A DNA stretch of 61,085 nt from Carideicomes alvinocaridis (GTDB taxonomy: Bacteria > Pseudomonadota > Alphaproteobacteria > Rhodobacterales > Rhodobacteraceae). Below, one piece after another: positions 1 through 7,584 of this stretch. The notes below the pieces were generated by a model. The model saw only the letters and a list, made by a program, of their open reading frames with translations, was not told where the DNA came from and searched no databases. The stretch spans positions 1-61,085 of the forward strand of contig SRJI02000024.1 in assembly GCA_005473895.2 (NCBI GenBank), in the 5' to 3' direction. Numbering within the stretch: the stretch's first letter is position 1; each line of letters opens with the position of its first letter. Both the position numbers and the translations under genes were made by a program.

Positions 1-1
1 C

Positions 2-133
2 GACGGCATCGGCGAACTTCGCGACATGCTCAGGGCTGCCCGGATATCGACAGAGGAATGGCAAGGCTTCCTCGAGGACTTCGTCGGCGATCCAGACATC
101 ATCGCACGCGTCAAGGACATGCCACTGCGGTAG
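2..133 (+). pseudogene. 3' fragment of an unknown gene, cut at the IS junction
   Basis: An open frame runs in from the window edge (frame 2) and stops with TAG at 131-133, giving 43 codons. The visible residues are charged and look helical (for example GELRDML, EEWQGFLEDF). The last few codons, RVKDMPLR, sit where the truncated IS begins, so the stop codon may not be the original one. A short reading-frame tail on the other side of the IS (904-985) could be the far end of the same gene. I do not recognise the family. Confidence 0.4.
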
Positions 134-533
134 CTATCGGGCGCTTACGATAGGTGATGTCCGAACACCAGACCTGGTTCGGGCGTTCCACCCGCAGACC
201 TCTGAGCAGGTAGGGATAGGTCCTATGGCCCTTCGCCGGCCTGCTCGTATTGGGCTTCTGGTAAATCGGCATGAGCCCCATCAGGCGCATCAGCCGCCGG
301 ATGCGCTTCTCGTTCACCAGGTGGCCGTCGTTGCGCAGGTGCCAGGTCATCTGTCGAACTCCGAAGAACGGGGTCTCCAGGAACTGCTCATCGATCTGCC
401 GCATCAGAGCGAGGTTCTGCTCAGACTCGCCCTTGGGCGTGTAGTAGAAAGACGAACGCGCGATCGACAGCAACTTGCACTGCTGGCCGATCGACAGGTC
501 CGGGTGGTCAGGCTCGATCATGCCGCGCCTCAC
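111..533 (-). pseudogene. IS3-family transposase orfB, truncated
   Basis: This is the DDE transposase subunit of the IS3 element, of which about 125 residues are genuine. It starts at GTG 533, which overlaps the orfA stop as GTGA, and carries the typical HTH_21-like N-terminal region (FFGVRQMTWHLRN, NEKRIRRLMRLMGL). The integrase core is reached only at NQVWCSDITY, the first Asp of the D-D-E triad. After that the frame reads an unrelated tail, RKRPIATAVACP, and stops. Full-length relatives are near 280 residues, so the second Asp and the Glu are missing and the protein should be inactive. Confidence 0.8.
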
Positions 534-903
534 TTCCCGCCCCAGGGCTTCAGCTTTCGTTCCAAAAAAGAGTTGGCCACCGCCAGCTCCCCGATCTTGG
601 CGTGGAGCTCCTTCACCTGCTCCTCGTCAATCTCCGGCTTCTTGCGGCCCCCGCGTTCGAACACACCGGAGGCGCCTTCGAGCAGGGCACGCTTCCATTG
701 ATGGATCATCGTCGGATGCACCCCGAACCGGCTTGCCAGTTCGGCAGCCGTCTCCTCGCCTTTCAGGGCTTCCAGCGCGACCTTCGCCTTGAACTCAGGC
801 GCGTGCTGCTTGCGTTTCGACATCTCTGATCTCCTTCTCGTCGAAGATCAGCAGACTGCAAATCGTAGCTTATGTCAGTGTCCGAATTTCGGGGGGTAGC
901 TCA
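134..903 (-). mobile_element. IS3-family insertion sequence, left part deleted
   Basis: The element contains an orfA with an N-terminal helix-turn-helix and the start of an orfB, both on the minus strand. Its intact outer end is at 903, where the minus strand begins TGAGCTACCCC; IS3-family ends typically start with TG. The other end is missing: orfB recognisably stops at the first catalytic Asp of the integrase core (SDITY, about position 150) and then runs into unrelated DNA. At least half of orfB and one terminal inverted repeat are therefore gone, and the copy cannot transpose by itself. The exact left boundary between 133 and 150 is uncertain. A second copy of the surviving end lies alone at 5574-5605. 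Confidence 0.8.
530..823 (-). CDS. IS3-family transposase orfA
   Basis: A 97-residue protein with the HTH_Tnp_1-type start common in IS3 orfA: basic N-terminus (MSKRKQHAPEF), then a helix-turn-helix around residues 20-45 (AELASRFGVHPTMIHQWK), then a leucine-rich helical tail used for multimerisation. It binds the terminal repeats of the element. The downstream orfB start codon overlaps its stop in the four-base GTGA. A T-run (CTTTTTT) near its 3' end could be a frameshift signal, but this was not tested. It appears intact while its partner is truncated. Confidence 0.8.
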   Translation of the reverse strand: MSKRKQHAPEFKAKVALEALKGEETAAELASRFGVHPTMIHQWKRALLEGASGVFERGGRKKPEIDEEQVKELHAKIGELAVANSFLERKLKPWGGK

Positions 904-985
904 GGTCGACGCCATCAGGCTTGGCAAGCAGCGTGAATCCAATCTTGCCGTCGAGCGGCTCAAGCAAAGGCTCCTGAACAAATGA
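904..985 (+). pseudogene. C-terminal remnant of a gene split by the IS
   Basis: Directly after the IS end an open frame (VDAIRLGKQRESNLAVERL and a few more residues) runs to a TGA at 983-985. That TGA overlaps the ATG of the nucleotidyltransferase gene in the four-base ATGA. Such overlaps mark translationally coupled genes, so this is probably the last 26 codons of an upstream operon partner whose body was displaced by the IS. The fragment at 2-133 is a candidate for an earlier part of the same gene. The family is not recognised. Confidence 0.45.
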
Positions 986-1685
986 CAGTCCAGGGGCAGC
1001 TTCTCTATATGCTCGAAACCGTGGCCGAGGCCATCGGGGACGATCTGCGCGATCGCCTTGTGTTTGTCGGCGGATGTACGACGGCACTCTTCATCACCGA
1101 TCCGATCACGCTGGAAGACGTGAGACTGACAAATGATGTCGATCTCATCGTCGACCTGGCCGGTTACGGCGAGTGGATAGAGCTGGAGGAACAACTGTTC
1201 GGGAAGGGCTTCACGATTTCCCCGCAGGACGAGGTCATCTGTCGCATGAGACTTGGCGAACTCATCGTCGATTTCATGCCGGACGACGAACGCATCCTCG
1301 GTTTCTCGAACCGCTGGTATGCGCAGGGCATCGAAACAGCAGTGTCACATCCGTTGACGGGCGAGCTGGAGATCAAGCACCTGACTGCGCCGCTCTTTAT
1401 CGCGACGAAGCTCGAAGCCTACCGCGGGCGTGGTGGCGACGACCCGTTGGGGAGCATGATCTCGAAGATGTCGTAATCGTCGTGGACGGGCGGGAGGAAC
1501 TTCTTGCTGAAGTTCAAGGCGCAGACGAAGACGTGCGCAACTTTATCGCTTCAGAACTCCGGGCATTCAAAGAACACGCGGACTTCGACAACTTCCTGGA
1601 AGGGAATATCAGAGGCCCGGCTGGACGCGTCGACATTGTCCGCGACCGTATCGACGCGCTCGCGAATTGCGATGGCGGTGGCTGA
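982..1685 (+). pseudogene. AbiEii/AbiGii-like nucleotidyltransferase, frameshifted
   Basis: The protein resembles the nucleotidyltransferase family annotated as AbiEii/AbiGii toxin-like. It shows VGGCTTALFITD followed by TNDVDLIVD, the G-G/D-x-D metal-binding core, at about residues 30-58. It then has DFMPDDERILGFSNRWY and TKLEAYRGRG. The frame stops at 1476, but the expected continuation (HDLEDVVIVVDGREELLAEV) follows at once in another frame and ends at 1685. Restoring one C after AGC near 1456 gives LGSHDLEDV and a single protein of about 234 residues. So a one-base deletion, or a sequencing error, breaks the gene. It follows the truncated upstream gene by an ATGA overlap and is followed by a PP2C-like gene. 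A toxin or defence role is only a guess. Confidence 0.7.
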
Positions 1686-1686
1686 G

Positions 1687-2415
1687 ATGGGAGTAGAGAT
1701 CAGGTGGCGCAGCGAACAAGGACATCGCACCGATGACAATCGCGATTGTTGCGGGGTTGGACTTCGTGACGATGCTGTTCTTGCTGTTGTGCTCGACGGC
1801 TCCTCGAACGGGAAAGCCAGTGGCGCTTTCGCTCGCGACGTGGCGCGCAATCTGATTGACTGGTTCGTCGTTGCGGAAGTGGTGACACCGAAGACCATCA
1901 TCGACCGTTTGCGCGTGATCCACGCGGAACTTTCACGCACATATCGGCGAGACTCGGCGAGTGTCGTGATTGCACTTATCGAAAGGCAGGGTGCGACCTG
2001 CATTCTCCACGCCGGTGATTGTGTTGCAGGATTGGTTCAAGAGACGTCTGATATCGAGTGGTCGTTACAGCCGCACACCCTGGCAAACGCCATATCGCCG
2101 GTAGCGATTGATGAGCTCGCACGGTCACCGTCGCGTAACCTCCTTACGCGGAGCTTTCGCACAAAACGATTCATGGTTCCCCAAGAGACCGTCCAAACAT
2201 TCGGGGCGGGTCAGCGCCTGGTTCTCACGACTGATGGGTTCTGGGCCTCACTCGATCCCGAACAGAAGACCGCGTTTCTTCGGGGCGGTGCGTTCCAGCC
2301 TTCCGAAGACCGGGATGACTGCAGCGTCCTCACGTTAACTGTCGTCGAAGATCAGCCGGACGAGGTAATCGAAGCGGCCGGTGACAACTCTTACGTCGTA
2401 GATGCAAAACACTAG
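1687..2415 (+). CDS. PP2C-like serine/threonine phosphatase
   Basis: A protein of about 242 residues with a PP2C-type pattern: GHRTDDNRDCCGVG near the N-terminus, VLDGSSNG for the first metal-binding Asp-Gly, ILHAGDCVAGL in the middle, LVLTTDGFW for the second Asp-Gly, and EDRDDCSVLTLTV for the C-terminal D-D/N motif. It would remove phosphate from Ser/Thr in a partner protein. I chose ATG 1687, two bases after the nucleotidyltransferase stop at 1685; ATG 1672 in the same frame would overlap that gene by 14 bases. The tight spacing argues for co-transcription with the nucleotidyltransferase. The substrate is unknown. Confidence 0.65.
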   Translation: MGVEIRWRSEQGHRTDDNRDCCGVGLRDDAVLAVVLDGSSNGKASGAFARDVARNLIDWFVVAEVVTPKTIIDRLRVIHAELSRTYRRDSASVVIALIERQGATCILHAGDCVAGLVQETSDIEWSLQPHTLANAISPVAIDELARSPSRNLLTRSFRTKRFMVPQETVQTFGAGQRLVLTTDGFWASLDPEQKTAFLRGGAFQPSEDRDDCSVLTLTVVEDQPDEVIEAAGDNSYVVDAKH

Positions 2416-2770
2416 ACCGAGAGTGGCTCGCACGATTTCGTTTTTGGAATAAATTAGATACATTCGGCATCCGTCCGCTCCCCACCCGATCACAATGCGC
2501 GGTGCCGGATCATCGCTGCGCCGTGCACCGGTGACCGCATTCTCAGGAATGCTGCCGTTGCTGCGCTGCGCCGCCGAAAGTCGGCTCTCCGCCCACAACG
2601 ATGAGGAGGGAATGCCTTGTCGCTAATAAATGCACGAGGCTTCGTTCAGAAATCGTGAAACGATTATCACATTGCAATCACGCGACTCTCTTGGCGCGCA
2701 GATGAATCGTTGCACAGCAAATGAAACGATAAGCACAACGGCGGACTTCATCCTCAGCATCGGCAATGCG
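2416..2770. other. Intergenic region with short repeated dyads
   Basis: This 355-bp gap lies between two converging genes (the phosphatase on + and ScpB on -) and is visibly richer in A+T than its neighbours. I see no convincing gene. It contains a dyad AATCGT-GAA-ACGATT at 2651-2665, and the string TGAAACGAT occurs at 2656-2664 and again near 2722-2730. No clear terminator hairpin with a T-run was found. Confidence 0.4.
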
Positions 2771-3385
2771 TTACCCATAATCGATATGTGGCGCTTCGCC
2801 CACAACCCCCGCATCCTCCAACTGCTCCCGATCGGGAAGATCGCGCAGGCTTTCCAACCCGAAGGCAACAAGGAACTGCTCGGTCGTCACAAAGGTATAA
2901 GGCGCACCGCGGCGCGGCGATCGTGGCCCGGTCCCGATCAGGTCGCGCGCATGTAGCCGCCCGATCAGATCGCGGCTGATTTCCTTGCCGAAGATGTCCT
3001 TGAGCCCGTCGCGCGTGATCGGCTGGTGGTAAGCGATGGCGGCCAGGACCGCGACGTCGAATTCGCTCAGGTCCAGCAATTGGTCCCCGATATCTGCCGC
3101 CGCGCGGATCGCGGGGGCATAGGTCGCCCGCGTCCGGAACATCCAGCCGCCAGCGACCTGGCCGATCTCGAAGGCCCGCCCTTCCAGATCGGCGGCAAGG
3201 TCCTCGACCAGCAGGTCAACCGAGGCCCCCTGCCCCACTACACGCGCCAGGTCGTCGCGCGGCACCGGCGAGGCAGAAGCAAAGAGCACCGCCTCGATCC
3301 GGCGCATCCATTCCCGCCAGCGCAGCTCCGGCGGCAGGTCGGCCAACTCGCGATCCAGTTCGGGGTCAGAGCGATCCTTTCCCAT
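2771..3385 (-). CDS. ScpB-like SMC-Scp complex subunit (plasmid type)
   Basis: A 204-residue protein related to ScpB, the winged-helix subunit that joins ScpA and SMC in condensin. It has RIEAVLFASASPVPRDDLARVVG near residues 30-52 and FDVAVLAAIAYHQPITRDGLKDIFG near 110-135, followed by LHARDLIGTGPRSPRRGAPYTFVTTEQFLVAFGL. These are the two winged-helix halves. No ScpA or SMC gene is nearby, so it either works with the chromosomal complex or has a different job. It begins 2 bp after the stop of the DUF1403 gene and is surely in the same operon. The accessory location suggests a role in plasmid organisation or segregation, which is inference. Confidence 0.85.
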   Translation of the reverse strand: MGKDRSDPELDRELADLPPELRWREWMRRIEAVLFASASPVPRDDLARVVGQGASVDLLVEDLAADLEGRAFEIGQVAGGWMFRTRATYAPAIRAAADIGDQLLDLSEFDVAVLAAIAYHQPITRDGLKDIFGKEISRDLIGRLHARDLIGTGPRSPRRGAPYTFVTTEQFLVAFGLESLRDLPDREQLEDAGVVGEAPHIDYG

Positions 3386-3387
3386 CC

Positions 3388-4272
3388 CTACACCCCGTAG
3401 AGCCGGAAAGTGTCGCGCCCGGTCAGCTCGCGCACCGCACCGAGGTCGACCAGCCGGTCGCAGAGCCGCCGCGCGGCGCGATCCGGCAAGGGCAAAGCCG
3501 AAGGCGCCATAGCATCCCGGCTCAGGAACATCGCGACCGCGTCGCCCGCCCCCTTGGCCCGAAGCTTGGGTGCAACCGCCTTCAGATGCGCCGCCCGACG
3601 CGCGAGGTCCGCGGCCAGCCGAACGGCCTCGATCGCCGAAGAGATCAGTGCGCGATGACAGGCCAGACGTAAGTCGCCGCCTTGCTTGCGCAGGTCGGCG
3701 CGTTTCAGGTCAGGGGCCAGCAGCGGCACAAGATGATCCCAGCCGAGTGCCTGAGCGAGGGCCGCATCCGCGAGGATCAATCCTGCTATGTCTGTGCGCG
3801 ACACCTCGCGCATTACCGTCTCCAAAACCATCGCGGCACGGGTCACCGGCGCCCCTTTCCCGGCATCGAGCCACGTTGCGATCTGGCTCGGCTCGATGCT
3901 CGGCAAGGCGCGACCCAGAGCCTTGATCGACACCGGCCGCGCCACCGCACGCCGCCAAACCAGGCAGGTTTCGCCGGCCGGGCCGGGCAGATCGCCGGGC
4001 CGCAACAGGTGCACCGCATCGCGCAACTCCCCTGCCCGCTCCGGGCGGCCGGAAAACGCGACGCAAGCCTCGGCCGCGCGAAGCGCCAGCCGGTCCCGCA
4101 ACAAGGCGTGGGGCACCTCCGAGCGTCCTAACACAAGATGCAGGTGGTTCAGCGCCGCGCCCGACAAAAACGCAACATCTTCAAGCGTTTCAGCGCGCAT
4201 GGAGATGACCCAGGCGGGCATCCTGGGTAACGTGTCGAGGTCGCTGATGTGATCCGGCGGGGCAAAAGACAT
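3388..4272 (-). CDS. DUF1403 family protein
   Basis: A 294-residue protein that I recognise as DUF1403 from its C-terminal half: LAADLARRAAHLKAVAPKL, then DRAARRLCDRLVDLGAVREL and a closing FRLYGV. The N-terminal half is a helical region typical of the family (AALNHLHLVLGR, RDRLALRAAEACVAFSGR, ELRDAVHLLRPGD). The function is unknown. The C-terminal segment could be a small winged-helix DNA-binding fold, but that is a guess. From memory, DUF1403 is often found beside ScpB-like genes and tyrosine recombinases on alphaproteobacterial plasmids, as here. The divergent recombinase shares its promoter region, which holds a strong dyad. Confidence 0.85.
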   Translation of the reverse strand: MSFAPPDHISDLDTLPRMPAWVISMRAETLEDVAFLSGAALNHLHLVLGRSEVPHALLRDRLALRAAEACVAFSGRPERAGELRDAVHLLRPGDLPGPAGETCLVWRRAVARPVSIKALGRALPSIEPSQIATWLDAGKGAPVTRAAMVLETVMREVSRTDIAGLILADAALAQALGWDHLVPLLAPDLKRADLRKQGGDLRLACHRALISSAIEAVRLAADLARRAAHLKAVAPKLRAKGAGDAVAMFLSRDAMAPSALPLPDRAARRLCDRLVDLGAVRELTGRDTFRLYGV

Positions 4273-4350
4273 GCCTGAAGCCTACATCAGCGCGGCGCTT
4301 TCTGCCAGAAAATAGCGATCTAACCGCCTCGCCTTGCCGGTCTCAGCTAC

Positions 4351-4375
4351 GTCCAATAATGTTGCATTATTGGAC
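4351..4375. promoter_or_regulatory. 25-bp dyad between DUF1403 and the recombinase
   Basis: A perfect inverted repeat, GTCCAATAATG / TTG / CATTATTGGAC, with two 11-bp arms and a 3-bp spacer. It sits in the 125-bp gap between the divergent DUF1403 (start 4272) and recombinase (start 4398) genes. It may be an operator for a DUF1403- or ScpB-linked regulator, or a recombinase binding site. Arms of 11 bp suit tyrosine recombinases, but the 3-bp spacer is shorter than the 6-8 bp usual for a core site. Confidence 0.6.
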
Positions 4376-4397
4376 ATCCAGGTGTATGCTGAGCGGC

Positions 4398-5507
4398 ATG
4401 TCAGCAAACACTGGGAAATCGGCCTCAGAGCCGTCAAATGTGTCCTCCGTCACTAAGGACGGCGGGCGAGATCGCCCTGACGGCGACACCTTGAGCCTGC
4501 CGTCCTTTGTCGCGGGGTCCGGCACTCTCGATCGGCTGGTCGATACGGCCCGCGACTATGCGCGCGCCGCCGCGTCGGACAATACGCTGAGCGCCTACGC
4601 AATGGACTGGGCGCATTTCACGCGCTGGTGCCGGATGAAAGGTGCGGAGCCGCTGCCGCCCTCGGCCGAGGTGATCGGGCTTTACCTCGCCGATCTGGCC
4701 TCCGGATCGAGCGCCTCGCCATTGCCGTCCCGCCCGCTTTCCGTGAGCACCATCGACCGCCGCCTGTCAGGCCTCACCTGGAATTACGCGCAGCGCGGTT
4801 TCACGCTCGACCGCAAGAATCGGCACATCGCGACGGTTCTTGCGGGGATCAAGCGTAAACACGCGCGCCCGCCGGTGCAGAAGGAAGCGATCTTGGCCGA
4901 GGACATCTTGGCGATGGTGGCCACCCTGCCCTTTGACCTGCGCGGGCTCCGGGATCGTGCGATACTTCTCTTGGGCTACTCCGGAGGTCTCCGGCGCTCG
5001 GAAATCGTCGGCCTCGACGTTCACAAGGACGATACGCCCGACTCCCGCGGCTGGATCGAAATCATGGAGCAAGGTGCTCTGCTGACGCTCAATGCCAAGA
5101 CCGGCTGGCGCGAGGTCGAGATCGGCCGCGGTTCGAAGGATCAGACCTGCCCGGTGCATGCACTTGAACAATGGCTTTACTTCGCGAAGATCGACTTCGG
5201 GCCGCTCTTCGTTGGCACCTCACGCGATGGCAAGCGTGCGTCGGAAATGCGACTGAACGACAAGCATGTGGCCCGCCTGATCAAGCGCACGGTCCTCGAC
5301 GCCGGCATCCGATCCGACTTGCCTGAGAAAGACCGACTCGCTCTGTTCTCTGGCCACAGCCTGCGCGCCGGGCTCGCCAGTTCGGCAGAGGTCGACGAAC
5401 GCTACATCCAGAAGCAGCTCGGACACGCGTCGTCCGAGATGACCCGCCGCTACCAGCGCAGGCGGGATCGGTTCCGATTGAACCTGACCAAGGCCGCTGG
5501 ATTGTAA
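4398..5507 (+). CDS. Tyrosine-type site-specific recombinase
   Basis: A 369-residue integrase-like protein. A SAM-like core-binding domain covers about residues 45-155 (TLSAYAMDWAHFTRWC). The catalytic domain carries R199 in GGLRRSE, K234 in NAKTG, H320 and R323 in GHSLR, H343 in LGHAS and the nucleophile Y352 in TRRYQR, so all active-site residues are present. I chose ATG 4398, because the longest frame (ATG 4359) would start inside the 25-bp dyad. It is divergent from the DUF1403-ScpB operon. Likely roles are resolving plasmid multimers or integrating and excising the segment; I see no phage genes. Confidence 0.85.
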   Translation: MSANTGKSASEPSNVSSVTKDGGRDRPDGDTLSLPSFVAGSGTLDRLVDTARDYARAAASDNTLSAYAMDWAHFTRWCRMKGAEPLPPSAEVIGLYLADLASGSSASPLPSRPLSVSTIDRRLSGLTWNYAQRGFTLDRKNRHIATVLAGIKRKHARPPVQKEAILAEDILAMVATLPFDLRGLRDRAILLLGYSGGLRRSEIVGLDVHKDDTPDSRGWIEIMEQGALLTLNAKTGWREVEIGRGSKDQTCPVHALEQWLYFAKIDFGPLFVGTSRDGKRASEMRLNDKHVARLIKRTVLDAGIRSDLPEKDRLALFSGHSLRAGLASSAEVDERYIQKQLGHASSEMTRRYQRRRDRFRLNLTKAAGL

Positions 5508-5573
5508 CTTGCCGAACCACCATCGAAGCCTCATCGCCGGGCAGACCGGCGGTGAGGAAGGCGGAAGGTCGAC

Positions 5574-5605
5574 TATGTCAGTGTCCGAATTTCGGGGGTA
5601 GCTCA
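5574..5605. repeat. Solitary IS end, second copy of the IS3 terminus
   Basis: About 32 bp here repeat the right end of the IS element (871-903), with one G fewer in the G-run, in the same orientation. No transposase lies beside it: the DNA to its left is the recombinase region. It is probably what remains of another IS copy after a deletion. The seven bases GGTCGAC stand directly outside the first copy (904-910) and directly inside this one (5567-5573). Confidence 0.65.
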
Positions 5606-5708
5606 ATTGTCCCGCCTGGGTACTCAACGCCCCGCACTTGATATCGGTCAAGGCGCCGCGCTCGCACCTGCGTAATCTCCGCTGAAAGACGCCAGGAGAT
5701 GCGCCAAG

Positions 5709-6023
5709 ATGGATACTGCAAGGTTCAGGACGAAACTGCTCACCCGCCGGGAGGAGCTGGTACAGCAGATGTCGGAATGGGAGGCGGAGCTGGACGAGAC
5801 GCCGAGCCCCGATTTCGCCGACCGCGCCACCGAGCGGGAGGACGACGAGGTGCTCGAGGATCTCGGCCTGGCCGCCCAGCGTGAGCTGCGGGCGATCGAT
5901 GCCGCCCTGGGTCGGATCGAGGACGGGGAATACGGCATCTGCACGAGATGCGGCGAGGCGATCTCGGAGGCGCGGCTGGAAGCGGTGCCGACCGCCGCCT
6001 TGTGCCGCAACTGCGCGCGGTAG
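5709..6023 (+). CDS. DksA/TraR-type zinc-finger protein
   Basis: A 104-residue protein with an N-terminal coiled-coil of acidic helices (ELVQQMSEWEAELDE) and a C-terminal four-cysteine zinc finger with C78-x2-C81 and C99-x2-C102 (CTRCGEAI ... CRNC). This is the TraR/DksA family, whose members bind in the RNA polymerase secondary channel. The acidic tip (PDFADRATEREDDEV) precedes helix two. It lacks the long coiled-coil of full DksA, so it is closer to the short TraR/YbiI-like forms. An AGGAG precedes the ATG by about 11 bases. It stands alone, with no clear operon partner. Confidence 0.85.
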   Translation: MDTARFRTKLLTRREELVQQMSEWEAELDETPSPDFADRATEREDDEVLEDLGLAAQRELRAIDAALGRIEDGEYGICTRCGEAISEARLEAVPTAALCRNCAR

Positions 6024-6619
6024 TCCGGGCCGTCACGACGCGACGCGTCCCGGCACCGGAGGAAGGCGCGCGAAGGCCATCGGACGGTCGCGGATCGACG
6101 AGGCTGGAGTCATCCCGGCTCCGCCCGGTCGGCGTGGATGGATGACAGATCCAGCGGGCGGGCGAAGGACAGCCACGATCTGGAGGCCCCGAGGCTGATC
6201 GCCTGCGCAGGCGGGCGCGATGCCGTGAGCGGGGTGGCCCAAGTTTGCGGGAGGTATGGCTCAGCGCAATGGGAGTGACCCGGCCGGTTGCTCCTTTCGG
6301 GGCCATCGGATCAAGGATCAAGGCTGTCCGGGGCGGGTCGCAAAGGCCACCGTTTCTGGACATTCCAGCTTGGACACAAGGCCCGCGACGATGACGGAGC
6401 GCGCCTGTCCGACATGCACCTCACAGGCCGCGGGATCCCTCCCGGTGGGCGCAGACCATCGGGGCCAGTGACCGCGTGAACGATCCGCGCGGCCCCCCTC
6501 CCGCCCGTCCGATCGCCTCTCGGATGCGTTTATTGGCAGGTTTCCCTCGAACTCGCGCCCTTCAGGTCTACGTGATCGCGGGTTAACAAGGATACGTGAC
6601 CAAACAGGAGGAGACATAC
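6024..6619. other. Long intergenic region upstream of the amino-acid ABC operon
   Basis: About 600 bp without a convincing gene. The open frames here have no family signature and read across each other, as expected in GC-rich DNA. The last part probably contains the promoter of the transporter operon, but no clear -35/-10 pair stands out. The only firm signal is the AGGAGGAG ribosome-binding site just before ATG 6620. Confidence 0.4.
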
Positions 6620-7426
6620 ATGTCCTACCCGCTCAAACACGTCGCACTCGCAGGCTGGGTCGGCCTCGGACTGGCCCTCGGCGGCGCGGCACAGGCCCAG
6701 ACCGAGACCGCGCAGGTCGCGACGGACCCGAGCTTCGTCCCCTTCGAGATGATGGACGAGGATACCGGCGAGATGACCGGCTTCGACATGGAGATGATCC
6801 GCGAACTGGCCAAGCGCGCGGGCTTCGAGGTCGAGATCAACACCATGGATTTCAACGGCATCATCCCGGCGGTCCAGACCGGCAGCATGGATATCGCCAT
6901 CGCCGGGATCACCATCACCGATGAGCGTGGCGAGATCGTCGATTTCTCGGACCCCTATTACGACAGCGGTCTGCGGATCCTGGTGGCGGCCAACAACGAC
7001 GACATCAAGACCATCGAGGATCTCGAGGGCAAGACGATCGGCACCAAGATCGGCTCGACCAGCTTCGACTTCCTGACCGAGAAGTTCGGCGACGACGCCG
7101 AGATCACGCCCTACCCCGGCTCGGGCGACATGTACCTCGCGCTCATGGGCGGCAGCGTCGACGCGGTGTTCTACGACGCGCCCAACGTCGGCTACTTCGC
7201 CAAGACCCGCGGCGAAGGCCAGGTGAAGGTGGTGGGCCCGCTCTATGAAGGGCAGCAATACGGCATCGCCTTCGCCAAGGGCAGCGAGCTGGTGAAACCC
7301 GTCAACAAGGCGCTCGCGGAAATGCGCGAGGACGGCACCTATGACGAGATCTACAGCAACTGGTTCGGCAGCCCCAGCGACAGTGACGGCGGCGAGTCCG
7401 AGGGCGACAGCTCGGGCGACCAGTAA
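6620..7426 (+). CDS. Periplasmic polar amino-acid binding protein
   Basis: A 268-residue solute-binding protein of the GlnH/HisJ family. It has a Sec signal peptide (a hydrophobic stretch ending in AAQAQ near residue 27). Hallmarks of the family are [46 protein letters not shown] and [10 protein letters not shown]. It captures an amino acid, perhaps Gln, Glu or a relative, for the permease and ATPase downstream. I chose ATG 6620, preceded by AGGAGGAG, over GTG 6596, which would place codons before the ribosome-binding site. The last 18 residues (after NWFGS) are an acidic Ser/Gly/Asp/Glu tail that most relatives lack. Confidence 0.9.
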   Translation: MSYPLKHVALAGWVGLGLALGGAAQAQTETAQVATDPSFVPFEMMDEDTGEMTGFDMEMIRELAKRAGFEVEINTMDFNGIIPAVQTGSMDIAIAGITITDERGEIVDFSDPYYDSGLRILVAANNDDIKTIEDLEGKTIGTKIGSTSFDFLTEKFGDDAEITPYPGSGDMYLALMGGSVDAVFYDAPNVGYFAKTRGEGQVKVVGPLYEGQQYGIAFAKGSELVKPVNKALAEMREDGTYDEIYSNWFGSPSDSDGGESEGDSSGDQ

Positions 7427-7463
7427 GGTCCCGCCGGGCCCGATCGGGGTCTGATACGGGCCC

Positions 7464-7492
7464 GCACCGTCCCGGGTCACCCGGGGCGGTGC
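7464..7492 (+). terminator. Hairpin between binding protein and permease genes
   Basis: A 13-bp stem, GCACCGTCCCGGG pairing with CCCGGGGCGGTGC (one T-G pair), closes a TCA loop. There is no T-run after it. In ABC operons such hairpins protect the upstream mRNA or partly stop transcription, so that the binding protein is made in excess over the permease. That role is inferred from its position in the 158-bp gap. Confidence 0.55.
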
Positions 7493-7584
7493 CGCACCGC
7501 CTGGTCACCGGATTCCCCGGTCAGCCGGGCCGGTAAGAAAAAGACCGGTGACACCAGACCGGCAACAGGAGACGGAGACCTGTC

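Noticed and set aside
530-600. Programmed -1 frameshift between orfA and orfB of the IS
   Set aside because: A T-run is present, but a GTGA stop-start overlap gives an adequate explanation by translational coupling. Neither could be tested.
4359-4397. A longer recombinase starting at ATG 4359
   Set aside because: The start would be inside the 25-bp dyad, and the added residues are not part of the fold.
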